This document shows positions 50,986 through 61,016 of a DNA stretch of 64,000 nt, piece after piece. A model generated the notes under the pieces. That model had not been told where the DNA came from and did not search any database. It worked only from the letters and a program-made list of their open reading frames with translations. A program made the position numbers and the translations under genes. The stretch's first letter is position 1. Each line of letters begins with the position of its first letter. Source of the stretch: Lutjanus erythropterus (Eukaryota > Chordata > Actinopteri > Lutjaniformes > Lutjanidae); assembly GCA_020091685.1 (NCBI GenBank), contig CM034613.1, positions 4,377,878 through 4,441,877 on the forward strand, read 5' to 3'.

Positions 50986-51885
50986 AGAGGTGGAAAGTAA
51001 CAAAGAACAAATCATTTGTTACTGGCCTTAAGTAGAACTTTTCACTTTTACTCCCTGCATTTTAAACAAATATCACACTTTCTATTCATCACAAAACAGG
51101 CTCGTAAAGACTGACTTCAATCTAAATGAATGGGACAATAACACATAGAAAAGACAATTCCTATGTTTATCAGTCCATATTAGGCACGACAGATGCAACA
51201 AGACAAACACAGAATACAGAAAAAGAAGAAAATCATGTAAAAGACATAACAAGACGAAAAACTAAATAAAGATGAAAACTGATAAGAAAGAGGCAACAAG
51301 ATCTAAACAATGTAACAAGACAAATTATGACATAAAAGACATAACAAGATGAAAGCAACATAACACATGACAACATAAACAATTACGTAAAAGACAAAAA
51401 AATTGCATGAAATATGTAACAAGACCAAAACAACATACAAGACAAAAAAAGACAAATGAAGGCATAAAACAACAAATAACAAAACAAGAAAGACGTAACG
51501 AGACGAAAAAAGATGTAAAAGACATAACGAGCCTTAAGACCTAAACAAGTCAAAAGACGAAAAAGATAAAAGATGTAACCAGATGAAAGAGACGTAATAA
51601 AATGAAAAATAGTGTAGAAGTCATAACAAGATGAAGAACAACGTAACGGACATAACAAGACAAAACAGATGCAAACTCGACTGTGGAGGAAAGGTGAGGT
51701 TCAGTTATCCTTGCACAGAAACAGCCGGTAGTCGGCTACTTTTTACTTTTATACTTTAAGTACATTTCAGAGCCTGTACTTTTTCACTTTTACTTGAGTA
51801 AGTAAATTGAATCAGTAAGTCTACTTTTACCAGAGTTCTTTTTTACACAACTATCTGTACTTGTACTTGAGTGATGGTCCACCAT
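50986..51885. mobile_element. TACTT-type MITE interrupted by a minisatellite
   Basis: The left part (50986-51080) begins AGAGGTGGAAAGTAACAAAG and has AAGTAGAACTTTTCACTTTT. The right part (51715-51885) has TTTTACTTTTATACTTTAAG, CACTTTTACTTGAGTAAGTA and TGTACTTGTACTTGAGTGAT. These are the two halves of one common fish element. The 630 bases between hold the array at 51190-51670. Confidence 0.7.
51190..51670 (+). repeat. Minisatellite, 'GACATAACAAGACGAAA' unit
   Basis: Degenerate units built from ACATAACAAGACGAAA and GATGTAAAAG recur about every 20-40 bases. The purine-rich strand has no G-rich structure. Open frames on the minus strand here (Phe/Cys/Leu/Ser-rich) are translations of the repeat. 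Confidence 0.8.
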
Positions 51886-54465
51886 TACCTCCCATAACCA
51901 ATGAAAACTATATAAAATAATAGGTAATAACATCTTGAATACATGTAACTGTTGGCCTATATGTCAACGATAAATAGTATGAAGAGCAGAGTTTGATTTA
52001 ATGAAAATCTTGATGAAATTTACATGTATTACTCACTTTGTACTGCCAATGTGTGAAGAACTGTAACGTAACTTTCTCAGTTGCCTTTAACAGCCTGAGG
52101 ACTAATTGCTTTATAAAGGACTTGGGACAGTTTTTCTGGGGAAATCCAAAGTATGTGATGTTTATGTGCACTCTCAAGCACGACCGGCACCTGGCAGCAG
52201 ACAAATGGTTGGCAAGTATATGGTTTACAGACAAATGAGACAGACTGGTGGCTCAAATGTGCCTGCTCAGTAAAGTGTGTGCAATATATAGCAACTGCTA
52301 TCGTGACTCACTCAATAGCATGGTACTGGCCAGTGTATTAGTAGTTTGCTTTCCAACTACAGGTAATTTGCCAACTAGCTCTGTGAGTAGCTACTACATC
52401 AACAAGCTTTTAGATCCACATATGTTGCAGAGAATGTTGTGGATGACTTTAATTGCTTAAGTCTTGTTAGCCTGTGTTTGCACATTAGCATAAGACCATA
52501 GTATGTACTGAAACAAAGATGCCTTTCCCAAACCTCATAGCAGTAACTCAACACTTGTAACCTAATATTAAAGCCTGACCGTAAGATCTTTTTTTTGTGA
52601 TAACATAACTGAATCATTTTCTCTGCTCTAGAGGTTTACGTTCAAGCTAAAATGAGTTCAGCTTCATGGCAAAATAATTTTGCAACCAGTGCAAAATCTG
52701 TAACCGATGTTATACTGGTTACTCACCAGTAAAACCCAAAGGCCTCCATCCTCAAATCAGAGTGCAGAAAGCTTCAAGTAAACATCCAGGAACTATGTGC
52801 CTGTGACTCAAACCTCAAAATCAACATGCTGAAATGCCTGCATGGCCTTAGGTAATAACCTCAGGTCAGCAAATAAAAAGATTGCCAGGTTCTCATTCCC
52901 ATTGATTTTGTAGTGAGTAATCCCAGTTTTGTTGGGGGATGAGTGATATATTCCTGTCTAAAAATATGTCTAAATTCAGGGGAAACCCTAGTACCATTAC
53001 CCTGCTGTATTTCCAAGAGCATTATTGACACCTTGCTTTCCATTTTTTGACCACAGGGAGCCCAACTTCACCAGAACAGTCTTGGAGCAAACACATCTGT
53101 GCAGAAAATAGACACGCACAAGCTCTCACATGCGCCCACCCTCTAATCTGGCAGTCTCAACACTTCAATAAAAGACTCTATACTTTATCTCCCCATGTCC
53201 AAGCAGGTCTCATCCAGCTGCAGCTCTGTAGCAGTGAGACAAAAGCCAGCCTCCCATACAACCAGCAGACCTAGCTATGAGACGGCCAGACAAAGGGGAG
53301 TGAAGAGCAAGTGGGAGTCAATGAAGCGGTATTTAGTCTGGCTGTTTGTTTTGTGTTGGCTCTGACCGGAGCTCAGTTGAATTATGGGAACAGTGCAAGA
53401 TAGTGAGGCTAGCAGAAAGAAGGTGGAGGGCTGGGATGAGGGGAGGAGGGAGGGATGTAAAGGTGAGAGGTACTGGAGAGACTTTATAATGAGCTTGTCA
53501 GACCTAATGGGAATTTATACACTGACCTATGTTGAACTAACAGACATCGTGACCACATTTACTGCATGCAAAAGGAGTTAAAATTAGCATTGAGATATAT
53601 CGCAGACAATACAGCATCAAGAATCTGTAAGAAGGTCTTCCTGCTGACAGGTGTGAGCACATTTTAATGATCACGTAACAAGACCAAGAGTCTACAGTCA
53701 CGTTAGCACCTCTGTGCGGCTGTACAGTGGTGCTTTTAAGCTAAATGCTAAAGTTAGGCTAACAGGTTCCCAGTGACAGTGCTGACATTATGGTGCTATG
53801 CATGTTGAAATATTCTTCAATCCATCTATAATGTTTACCAAGTCAGGTCAGATCAACTGCTATTCATACAGTCCAGTATCACAAAAACTGCAATTTGCCT
53901 CAAGGGACTTTCTGATCTGTACAGTAGAAAACACCCTCTGTCCTTAGACCCTCTTTGACTCCTGTCCCAGAACAGATAGAGATGTTGCATGGACAGAATC
54001 AACCATTAAAGAATACACACTATGCACAATATAATAAGTAATACACAATATATAAATTTTGATGAGAAAAATACATATTTATTCATATAAGATGTTCATG
54101 ATCTTAGTTTAGCTACCTAGCTAATCAGGACTAAACACAAAGGACAGGTGAGGTTGATCGAAATGTCATTATTTTTGCATGTATTTGCTCAAAAAAAGCG
54201 TCGGACAGATTAAACTTTTGGCCTGATGATGGCATGCAAATCAGTCACGCCAATGCAGCCAGCAGTTGCTGATAAATTTCATGGTGGTGCTAGAGGAAAG
54301 TCAAGGCATCACCAATGTTATCAGGATTCACTGTCTGGCAACCGTCAATGTCCGTAACAAATTTCATGGCAATCTATCCTCCAGTTGTTGAGATATTTTA
54401 GTTTAGACCAACTGGCAGCAATATTATCATTGCCATGATATGAACAGGACTATTAGTTAGTTTTT
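51886..54465. other. Intronic sequence, nothing recognised
   Basis: No exon, RNA gene or clear repeat is seen here. Confidence 0.45.
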
Positions 54466-54690
54466 TGTTTGTATGGTTGGGTTGGTTGGTTGGTTGGTTG
54501 GTTGATTTGTTTGGTTTGGCTGGTTGGTTAGAAGGTCAGGTTGTTTGATTGGTTTCTTTGGTTGTTTGATTGATTGGTTGGCTGGGTGGGTTGTTTGATT
54601 GGTTTCTTTGGTTGTTTGATTGATTGGTTGGCTGGATGGGTTGTTTGCTTGTTTGCATTGGCTGGTTTGTTAGTTGGGTGGTTTAAGTGT
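54466..54690 (+). repeat. (TTGG)n-derived minisatellite with a 50-bp near-perfect duplication
   Basis: TTGGTTGGTTGGTTGG at about 54480-54504 passes into two 50-bp units (54541-54590 and 54591-54640) that differ at one base: GCTGGGTGGG against GCTGGATGGG. The single difference implies a recent duplication. The minus-strand Asn/Gln/Thr/Pro-rich frame here is repeat translation. Confidence 0.93.
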
Positions 54691-54839
54691 CCTGTATGAT
54701 GCAGTGTCCAACCCATATGGGCTTACAAGACAACAACAACCACAGTGGCCACATGACAAACTTACAAACAGACTGTTCCACCAATTCAAAAAGACAACAT
54801 TTCAAAACATTGAATGTCCACAACAGAAACATCTTTTTA

Positions 54840-55372
54840 GGTTGTATACAGTGTTCTCTGTCTGAATTGCTGTGCATTTCCTATAAATCGTACTGAGACA
54901 AAAACCTCCTCATTAAAAAGCCGAGTTAACATATCGTCAAAACAAATCAGGGTTCTTCCAACTGATGTTTTTTTTTCAAATAGATGGTCCCTCAAGTCCC
55001 TGAACTTGGGGCAATGCAACACAAAATGAAATTTATCCTTAACAACATCAAGATCACAGAAAACACATAAACGCAGCTCTTTGGGAATACCTTTGTATCT
55101 GATGGCCTCAATTGCCAGTGGTCGGGTACCAGTTTTTAACTGGGCACAAAGGGACACCCCCCCCCCGCTTTAATTGAAATGTTATATAAGCTTTTGTATA
55201 GCAGTCTCTTTGATTTAAACATACTGTTGTTTCTGAGCTTCGGCTTGCTCCAGATCTCCCTTAAGGATCTCAAGTAGGTTTTGATTGACTGTATATTACA
55301 CTGCAAATTATTCCTGACATTTAAAGTCATGTCATTTGCTGATGAAGCATTAGATGTAGTTGAAAGCTCCAA
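54840..55372 (-). pseudogene. Degraded LINE ORF2 C-terminus with CCHC zinc knuckle
   Basis: On the minus strand a WSKPKLRN-like segment (55250) is followed, after a frame break, by RPLAIEAIRYKGIPKELRLC and then CVFCDLDVVKDKFHFVLHC, a C-x2-C-x9-H-x4-C knuckle followed by PKFRDLRDHLF. The order 'KPKLR ... G.LPL.IE..RY..IP...R.C..C....E..HF...C' is the C-terminal region of many animal non-LTR retrotransposon ORF2 proteins. The frame break falls at a run of ten C (55157-55166; ten G on the coding strand). No reverse transcriptase palm motifs remain upstream, so this is a 5'-truncated dead copy, as expected from incomplete target-primed reverse transcription. Clade not assigned. Confidence 0.78.
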
Positions 55373-55849
55373 TATATGTAGTAAGTGGAGTGGATCATGA
55401 GTGAGTTTATGGTAATTTCTACTATTGAGCTCAAATCATATATTTTATATTGCACCTTAGACTTTAGATTATTGTATGTTAAGTCATTTCATGTTATGTT
55501 ACCATTACATTTCAGTTTCATTAGTAGAACTGGCTCCAAAGCTGCAGTAGCACCAGCAGCTCTGCTGTTATCTGCTCAGCCATAAACTACCCTGATAAAG
55601 TGTGTGTGGGCTTCCTGGCATGCTGCTGCTGCCGGGGCTCCTACAAACTGCTGCTGCTGGCAAGAACGCCGTGTTGATATTCATGCTTCTTGGAACAGTG
55701 TGTTAGATCTCTGACTGTTAGCATGCTGAACTGATAACCTATAAAATACAGCAAGTGCTTCATTCCTAGGCTGTAACTCACGTAACTAAAGTCAATGGGC
55801 CTAATAAGGGCACTGAAACTCTCTCAACTCTGGTCGTTTTTTATGAAAA

Positions 55850-56900
55850 GTTACTTGTTACTATAGTCCATGGTCACTCAGAGGTGTATAACACAATGGC
55901 AACACTTTCTATGAATCCCACTTTTCTAATGCATTATGAACATACTTGTAATGCATTATACTGTGCTTATAGAAATGTATAATTATAGTTATGCACACTC
56001 ATAAATATTATCTAAGCCTTAATGCAATAATCAGAGCACATCATAATTAATCATTATATTATGTAATGCATTATAACAGTAATTATAATGCATTATAAAA
56101 TGGTTATAATGTATTCCAACTACGACAAGTAAAATGCACCATGATCATTGCCAATAAATGTCACTGACCAGCTACTTCACCTTATCAGTCATTATAAAAT
56201 GCTTTATGTGTTGATTATTGTTATAAAGCATTATGAACATTTATGAGTGCTATTCATTATAATTATAGAGATATTTCTATAAGCAAAGCATAAGACATTA
56301 GAAATATGTTTAGAATGCATTATGAACATGGCCTTCATATAAAGTTTTCAGATCTTTCTGTAAGAAGTGTCCCGAGTTTAGAGAGCATAGTATAACGCAT
56401 TGTAAGTATATTTATAATGCATTATAATGCATTATACGCATAGGTTTCATAGAAAGTGTTACCAGTGTGGTACTTTTAAATGACTTTGGATTATAGTGAT
56501 AAGCATCATTTGTTGTAACAAATGAGCAGAGCTTAGAGAATACAGTATAACACATTAAAGTATATTTATAATGCCTTATAGTGCATTATAGGCATATGCT
56601 TCATAGACCATGTTAGTTGTATTCACCTCTATATGACCATGGACTATAGTCAGACAAATCTTTTTGTAAGAAATCAGCAAAGTTTAGAAAGTGCAGTGTA
56701 AGGCTTTATAAAGTATATTTATAATGCATTGTAATGCATTATATACGCAGGCTTCATAGAAAGTTTTACTGATGTGGTACCTCTAAATGGCTATCAACTA
56801 TAGTAACAAGTATTTTTTGTAAGAAATGAGCAGAGTTTAGAGAGTAGAGTATAACACATTTTAAGTGTTTTTATAATGCATTATAATGCTTCAGCACACC
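55850..56900 (+). repeat. ~1-kb AT-rich element with four ~152-bp tandem units
   Basis: The unit, marked by GTATAACGCATTGTAAGTAT and TTTATAATGCATTATAATGC, starts at about 56391, 56546, 56697 and 56849 (spacing 151-155). Each has TTCATAGAAAGTGTTAC, GTGGTAC..TAAATG, CTATAGT and AAATGAGCAGAG.TTAGAGA in order. The part at 55900-56340 is rich in TAATGCATTA and TTATGAACAT words that read in both orientations, so it can form many small hairpins. Mobile origin inferred. Confidence 0.85.
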
Positions 56901-57199
56901 TTTCATTTGTACAAGGATAATAGCATAGGTACACACATAAACCCCTGTCTCTTTTAGAATTGTAATGACATCGTTTTGTGCATACAGACTGGATGATGAA
57001 TAGTTGTTGTGGGTCCAGTTTGTACAGCAGATAGACGAGAGGGAACAAACAGAGTCCAGGATTGTTAAAGCTTCATGCCTGGCTAAACAAACAGCCATTA
57101 TAACGATTTGTACCAAAGTACAAAAAGAGAAAAAAGGGGCTTTTATCATTTCATCAATCTGATTTGCAGGCAAACGACTGCTATCATTTGGCAGTTGTA

Positions 57200-57610
57200 T
57201 TCATGTATCTGCTTTGTCAACATGGGTCGCCGAAGGTGAGCGCGTTTCTGAGTGGATGGGGACGGAAAAAGAAACACAGGAGGAGGGAGAAGACAGCGAC
57301 AGGGAGGGGACGGGAGGTAAAACTGACCTCTCTGCTCCCTGAAATGGAATCTCGCATTGTTTGCTCAGAGCATCAGAGCAGGCTTTTCGAAGTGGCTTTT
57401 CTACGCCATCTGTTTTTATTGACCCTTCATCCTTGAGTTTGATAACGCCGCCCCATCTCTCCTCCGTCCCTCTCCTCTATTTCTCTATTTCTCCTCCTCC
57501 CTGACAGATGGAATAATGAGGTAGCGGCAGCGGCGTGCTGCTTCATGCAGCAGGAGAGACATTACAGCGGACGGGCAAGACTCCCGCTGCGAGCAAAGGG
57601 TGGAAACTCT
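57200..57610. other. GC-richer non-repetitive segment, candidate regulatory DNA
   Basis: The segment has more CpG than its surroundings (GGGTCGCCGAAGGTGAGCGC, AACGCCGCCCCATC, AGCGGCAGCGGCGTGC, GCGGACGGGC), no repeat character and no coding similarity that I recognise. An isolated ATG followed by a GT donor-like AAGGTGAGC at 57232 is not enough for an exon call. Confidence 0.3.
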
Positions 57611-58239
57611 CTTTGCTACACTTATTTTATTCACCCCCGAATTTCCCAGTGGGAGGGAGAATATTTGTCTATATCTTTCTTCAGCTCCTGCATTAGTAAT
57701 CTGTTGGTGTACGTCAGGCTCACAATGACATCAAAGCTCAAAGCTAGGTAATGGCTGAGCAGGGACTAATTTAAGTTTCCAGCACAAAGTCCAGGTTGTA
57801 ATTTAGTTTAATGAACAACGTAGTTCATACTTTCTAAACAAAAAGAACAGAACACGGAGCCTTGTCCTCAGAGGACACCGTCGCAAAATGTCTGTGAACA
57901 ATAAATGGACTTAAATCAAAAGGATCGGCACGCTGCAGCTGCACCCATGAAGTCAAACAATTTAAGATTACACTGCAAAAAATAGGCTTTTCAACAAGAC
58001 CCTCCTTCTGTCTTTCATGCAGTTCAGACAAATTACAAAAGCCTTACACTTCATGGCTAAAGGTATGCTATGGACACCTGCTCATGTGCTTTTGATCAGG
58101 GGCTGTGAGGTTTTGGTCCCTTGGATTCAGAGAAATTGTAAAGGGAGAGTTCAGAAATGTGGTCCCACAGGAAAGGAAAAGTTTAAAAAAAAATTTTTGT
58201 CTAGCCTGTGTCTCCCAGACATAAATGAGCTCAGTTGAA

Positions 58240-58640
58240 GACTTTACCCATTTTCTTATACTTCTTAAATCCGGCTCCTGAGAAATAGTCTTTGCCTCGT
58301 CTCAGCCCGAGCCTAATTTGAGCCTAATTGAAGATCTTTAAAACTTCCTTTTTTGTCTCACTCAACTGATCTTAAACTTGGCTTAAATAATCAGCTCTTG
58401 AGATAACAGTGAGATCTTAAAGAAAACTCGGTTGTCTTAAATAAGATCTTAAATTTGTCTCTGTGTTCAAATGAAAGTCTCCATATGATCGTCAAGAAGA
58501 AACCTCTGAATATCTCCTGCTTTTCTTTTAGTATGCTCCTTTCTTTCTCCCAGGGAGGTTTAGGAGAAACAGATGAGGCTTCAGTGGGCTCAAAATAAGA
58601 ATCTCATTTATTTCTCATGAAAGAAAGAAAAGACAATTGT
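58240..58640 (+). repeat. Dispersed repeat family R2, copy 2
   Basis: Contains GATCTTAAACTTGGCTTAAAT, CTCTTGAGATAACAGTGAGA and GGGCTCAAAATAAGAATCTC, matching 2678-2835. It directly abuts the foldback copy at 58655. Confidence 0.7.
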
Positions 58641-58654
58641 TAGAAACAAAACTT

Positions 58655-59384
58655 TTCTCTGGGGTTGCATGAGGTACCCATCCACAGTCAGTATTACCTA
58701 CAGTCGGCGTCAGTCATCACACTCCCAGTTTGTAGAGGCAGCAGGAGTTGGAAGCTAAGCAAAGGACAGCTGTGGAAAATGTCAGCAAAAACAATATCAT
58801 TCTAAGTGTATGCTATATTTTCTTCACTTTATCTAGCCATCAAACAACCTTTTCCAACAGGAAACAGTAATTATATGAGTTAAATAGCACTCTCTGTTGC
58901 TTAACCAAACTCCTCGAATCAGTCATTTTGCCTCACAGAACACAGGAGTTGTTGGTCTACCACTGCCTCGATCGGTCAGTTTGTTTGTGTTATTGTGTGA
59001 CGTGTGTGTTTTAAAAGGTTAGTTTGGATTTACAAACTAACAGATCGAGGTAGTGGTAGACCAGCAACTCCCGTGTTCTGCGACACAGCATTACGGATTT
59101 CACTAATGGAGTTTGGCTGGTACGGAGAGAGCAACATATGGTTTATATAATCACGGTTTCCTGTCAGATAAAACTGTGAAAATATTCTAAATATAGCATG
59201 CGCTTAAACTGCATCTAAAATATATTTTGCTGCTGACCCTGTCCACAGCAGTTCATTTCTTAGCTTCCCACACCAGTACTCCAAACTGGAGATGTGTTGA
59301 CCACCATCTACTGTAGGTAATACACTATCTATTGATAAGTACCTCATATAATCCCACTTCAAGTAATCCAAACTTTCTCTTTAA
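58655..59384. mobile_element. Foldback element family F, copy 3 (near complete)
   Basis: The right terminus ends CTTTCTCTTTAA at 59384. The central inverted pair is exact over long words: GTTGTTGGTCTACCACTGCC at 58947 and GGTAGTGGTAGACCAGCAAC at 59049. Outer arms also pair: TATTACCTACAGTCGGCGTC at the left and the inverse of the stretch at 59300-59330. The left terminus is lost where R2 begins. Confidence 0.82.
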
Positions 59385-60152
59385 TGTGCAGACACTTTCA
59401 GCTGCTCTGGTCTCACATTGCATAGGCAAAAACCATTATGACTATGAAGGAATCACATGATGTCGGTAATGTCAGTGAACATCCCTGCTGTTGTCCTGTT
59501 GTTGACCTTTTTTTCAGTGATCGAGTTTCAGACTTTGCATGGACAAGCAGACACCGCTAGTTAGATGAGCTACAGGTGACACAGTTACTGGGTTTTGTTA
59601 GAATCAGCATACCTCCGCCAACTTATCATCAAGGTGAATAATGCCTTCGACCATGCAATATTGTGAATGTGAGAAAACAGTCATTTTGTTGCATAGCATG
59701 GTGCAAGTATCCCAACCCTGCAATTGACACTGTGCTCCAATAATAGTTGAGCAAGCTTGAAAAGAAACTTTTGAAGATGGTTGAAAGATACTGCTGGAAG
59801 ACCTGTAAAAGCAACACATAGTTATATCTTACGTTTGCTAATGTTAGCAAAGAACTTAAAGGAGGCTAGCACACAGCCTATCTAAGGACAGGAAACAGGA
59901 AAGGAGAAAGCTGACCAATTCTGCTGGGTTCCAAGCTTGTTCAATTGTTATTGAAGCAAAGAGTGAAAATGGGTGGAACTTAGGAAGGACTCAAAAATTG
60001 ACATAATAGTTATGTTGAGTGATTAGACTAGATAAACCAGCTTTCAAGGGGAACAGGTCTTGTGAAGGAAGTATTTCAAGTGGACTGATCCTTTAAAGTC
60101 ATCTATTATTCCTCTCAGTTTTACAAACAAGTGTCATCTTGCATTGTCACCC
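59385..60152. other. Intronic sequence, nothing recognised
   Basis: No exon, RNA gene or clear repeat is seen here. Confidence 0.45.
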
Positions 60153-60865
60153 TTAAAGGACCAGCGTGTAGGATTTAGTGGCATCTAGCAGTCAGGTTGC
60201 AGACTGCAACCAACTTAATACTCTGAGCCTCTTCCCTGTCTTGATAAGGGTACTTTCACACCTAAAAGTCTGGGCCAAGGTCCAAACCAACGTTAATTTT
60301 TTTGAGACATTTGGTCTGTTAAGTTTTGGTTTCATATTGCGATTAATCCAAGTGGACCAAAGAACTTTACACCGGAAAAGTATTTTTCAGTTGTTTCACG
60401 TAATTCTGCAATTTCTGGCAAATGATCCTGAAGTCCGAACCATCAAAAAAAAAAAAGTTTTCACACTAGAAACAAACCGAACACTAGAAACAAACCGAAC
60501 CATGGTTCAGTTTCATCCAGACCGAGACCATCTCTTATTCCTTGACCAAAGTCCTGCTTCTTGGTCTGGACCGTGGTCCGAGGAACGTTTGGTCAGTTTT
60601 GGCTGCCACTTCAACGTAAAAACATGAAAATCCTTATCAGTGTTTGGTTTGTCTGTTCAGGTCTATGGTGCATCATGGTGGACTCCATGGAAGACGACCC
60701 ATGCCTTCTGTAGATATAAAGAGCTTATTCTAAGGTAACGAAAATGCAACTGTTCTTATTTTCAAGTGATTATAAACTAATGAAAACATACTTATGAATA
60801 TTATACTCCATTTCTGCCATGTTCTACCAATAGATACCCCTAAATTAGACACACTGGACCTTTAA
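60153..60865. mobile_element. 713-bp TTAA-ended MITE with a second element nested inside
   Basis: Outer ends are TTAAAGGACCAGCGTGTAGG and, inverted, TTAAAGGTCCAGTGTGTCTA, the 5' one continuing GATTTAGTGGCATCTAGCAG; both are typical of a fish element. Inside, from about 60245, is a different sequence starting GGGTACTTTCACACCT and rich in TTTGGTC/GGACCAAA words (GTCTGGGCCAAGGTCC, TGGACCAAAGAACTTT, TTGGTCTGGACCGTGGTCCG), the pattern of a hAT-type MITE. It carries an 18-bp tandem pair (60463-60480, 60481-60498). The 149-codon open frame here is not a gene. Confidence 0.82.
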
Positions 60866-61016
60866 GCAGGAGGGCCTCAGGTTTCAATCCACTGTCTACT
60901 TACTGGGGCATTTCTGTGCAGGGGAGAACATGGTGTTCTCTGGGTGCTCTGGTTTCCTTCCAGTCAAGCCTCCTGCGCCTCTGAACAGGATAATTAAGTA
61001 TAGAAAATGGATAATT
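60866..61016 (+). repeat. SINE/LINE-tail-like dispersed repeat fragment
   Basis: CAGGTTTCAATCCACTG is a degraded RNA polymerase III B-box-like word. It is followed by GGGGCATTTCTGTGCA, GGGGAGAACATGGTGTTCTC, TGGGTGCTCTGGTTTCCTTC and finally GTATAGAAAATGGATAAT, the tail shared (inverted) with the copy at 45935-46205. It starts directly at the right TTAA of the MITE. Confidence 0.68.

Noticed and set aside
51325..51658. Two overlapping Phe/Cys-rich minus-strand frames resembling membrane proteins
   Set aside because: They are translations of the GACATAACAAGACGAAA minisatellite.
57225..57245. ATGGGTCGCCGAAG followed by GTGAGC, a start codon plus splice donor
   Set aside because: Four codons with no homology and no upstream promoter evidence; GC-rich DNA gives such patterns by chance.
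60178..60627. The longest open frame in the window (149 codons, plus strand)
   Set aside because: It lies wholly within the nested MITE pair at 60153-60865, includes an 18-bp tandem repeat and a poly-A-like run (KKKK), and matches no family.
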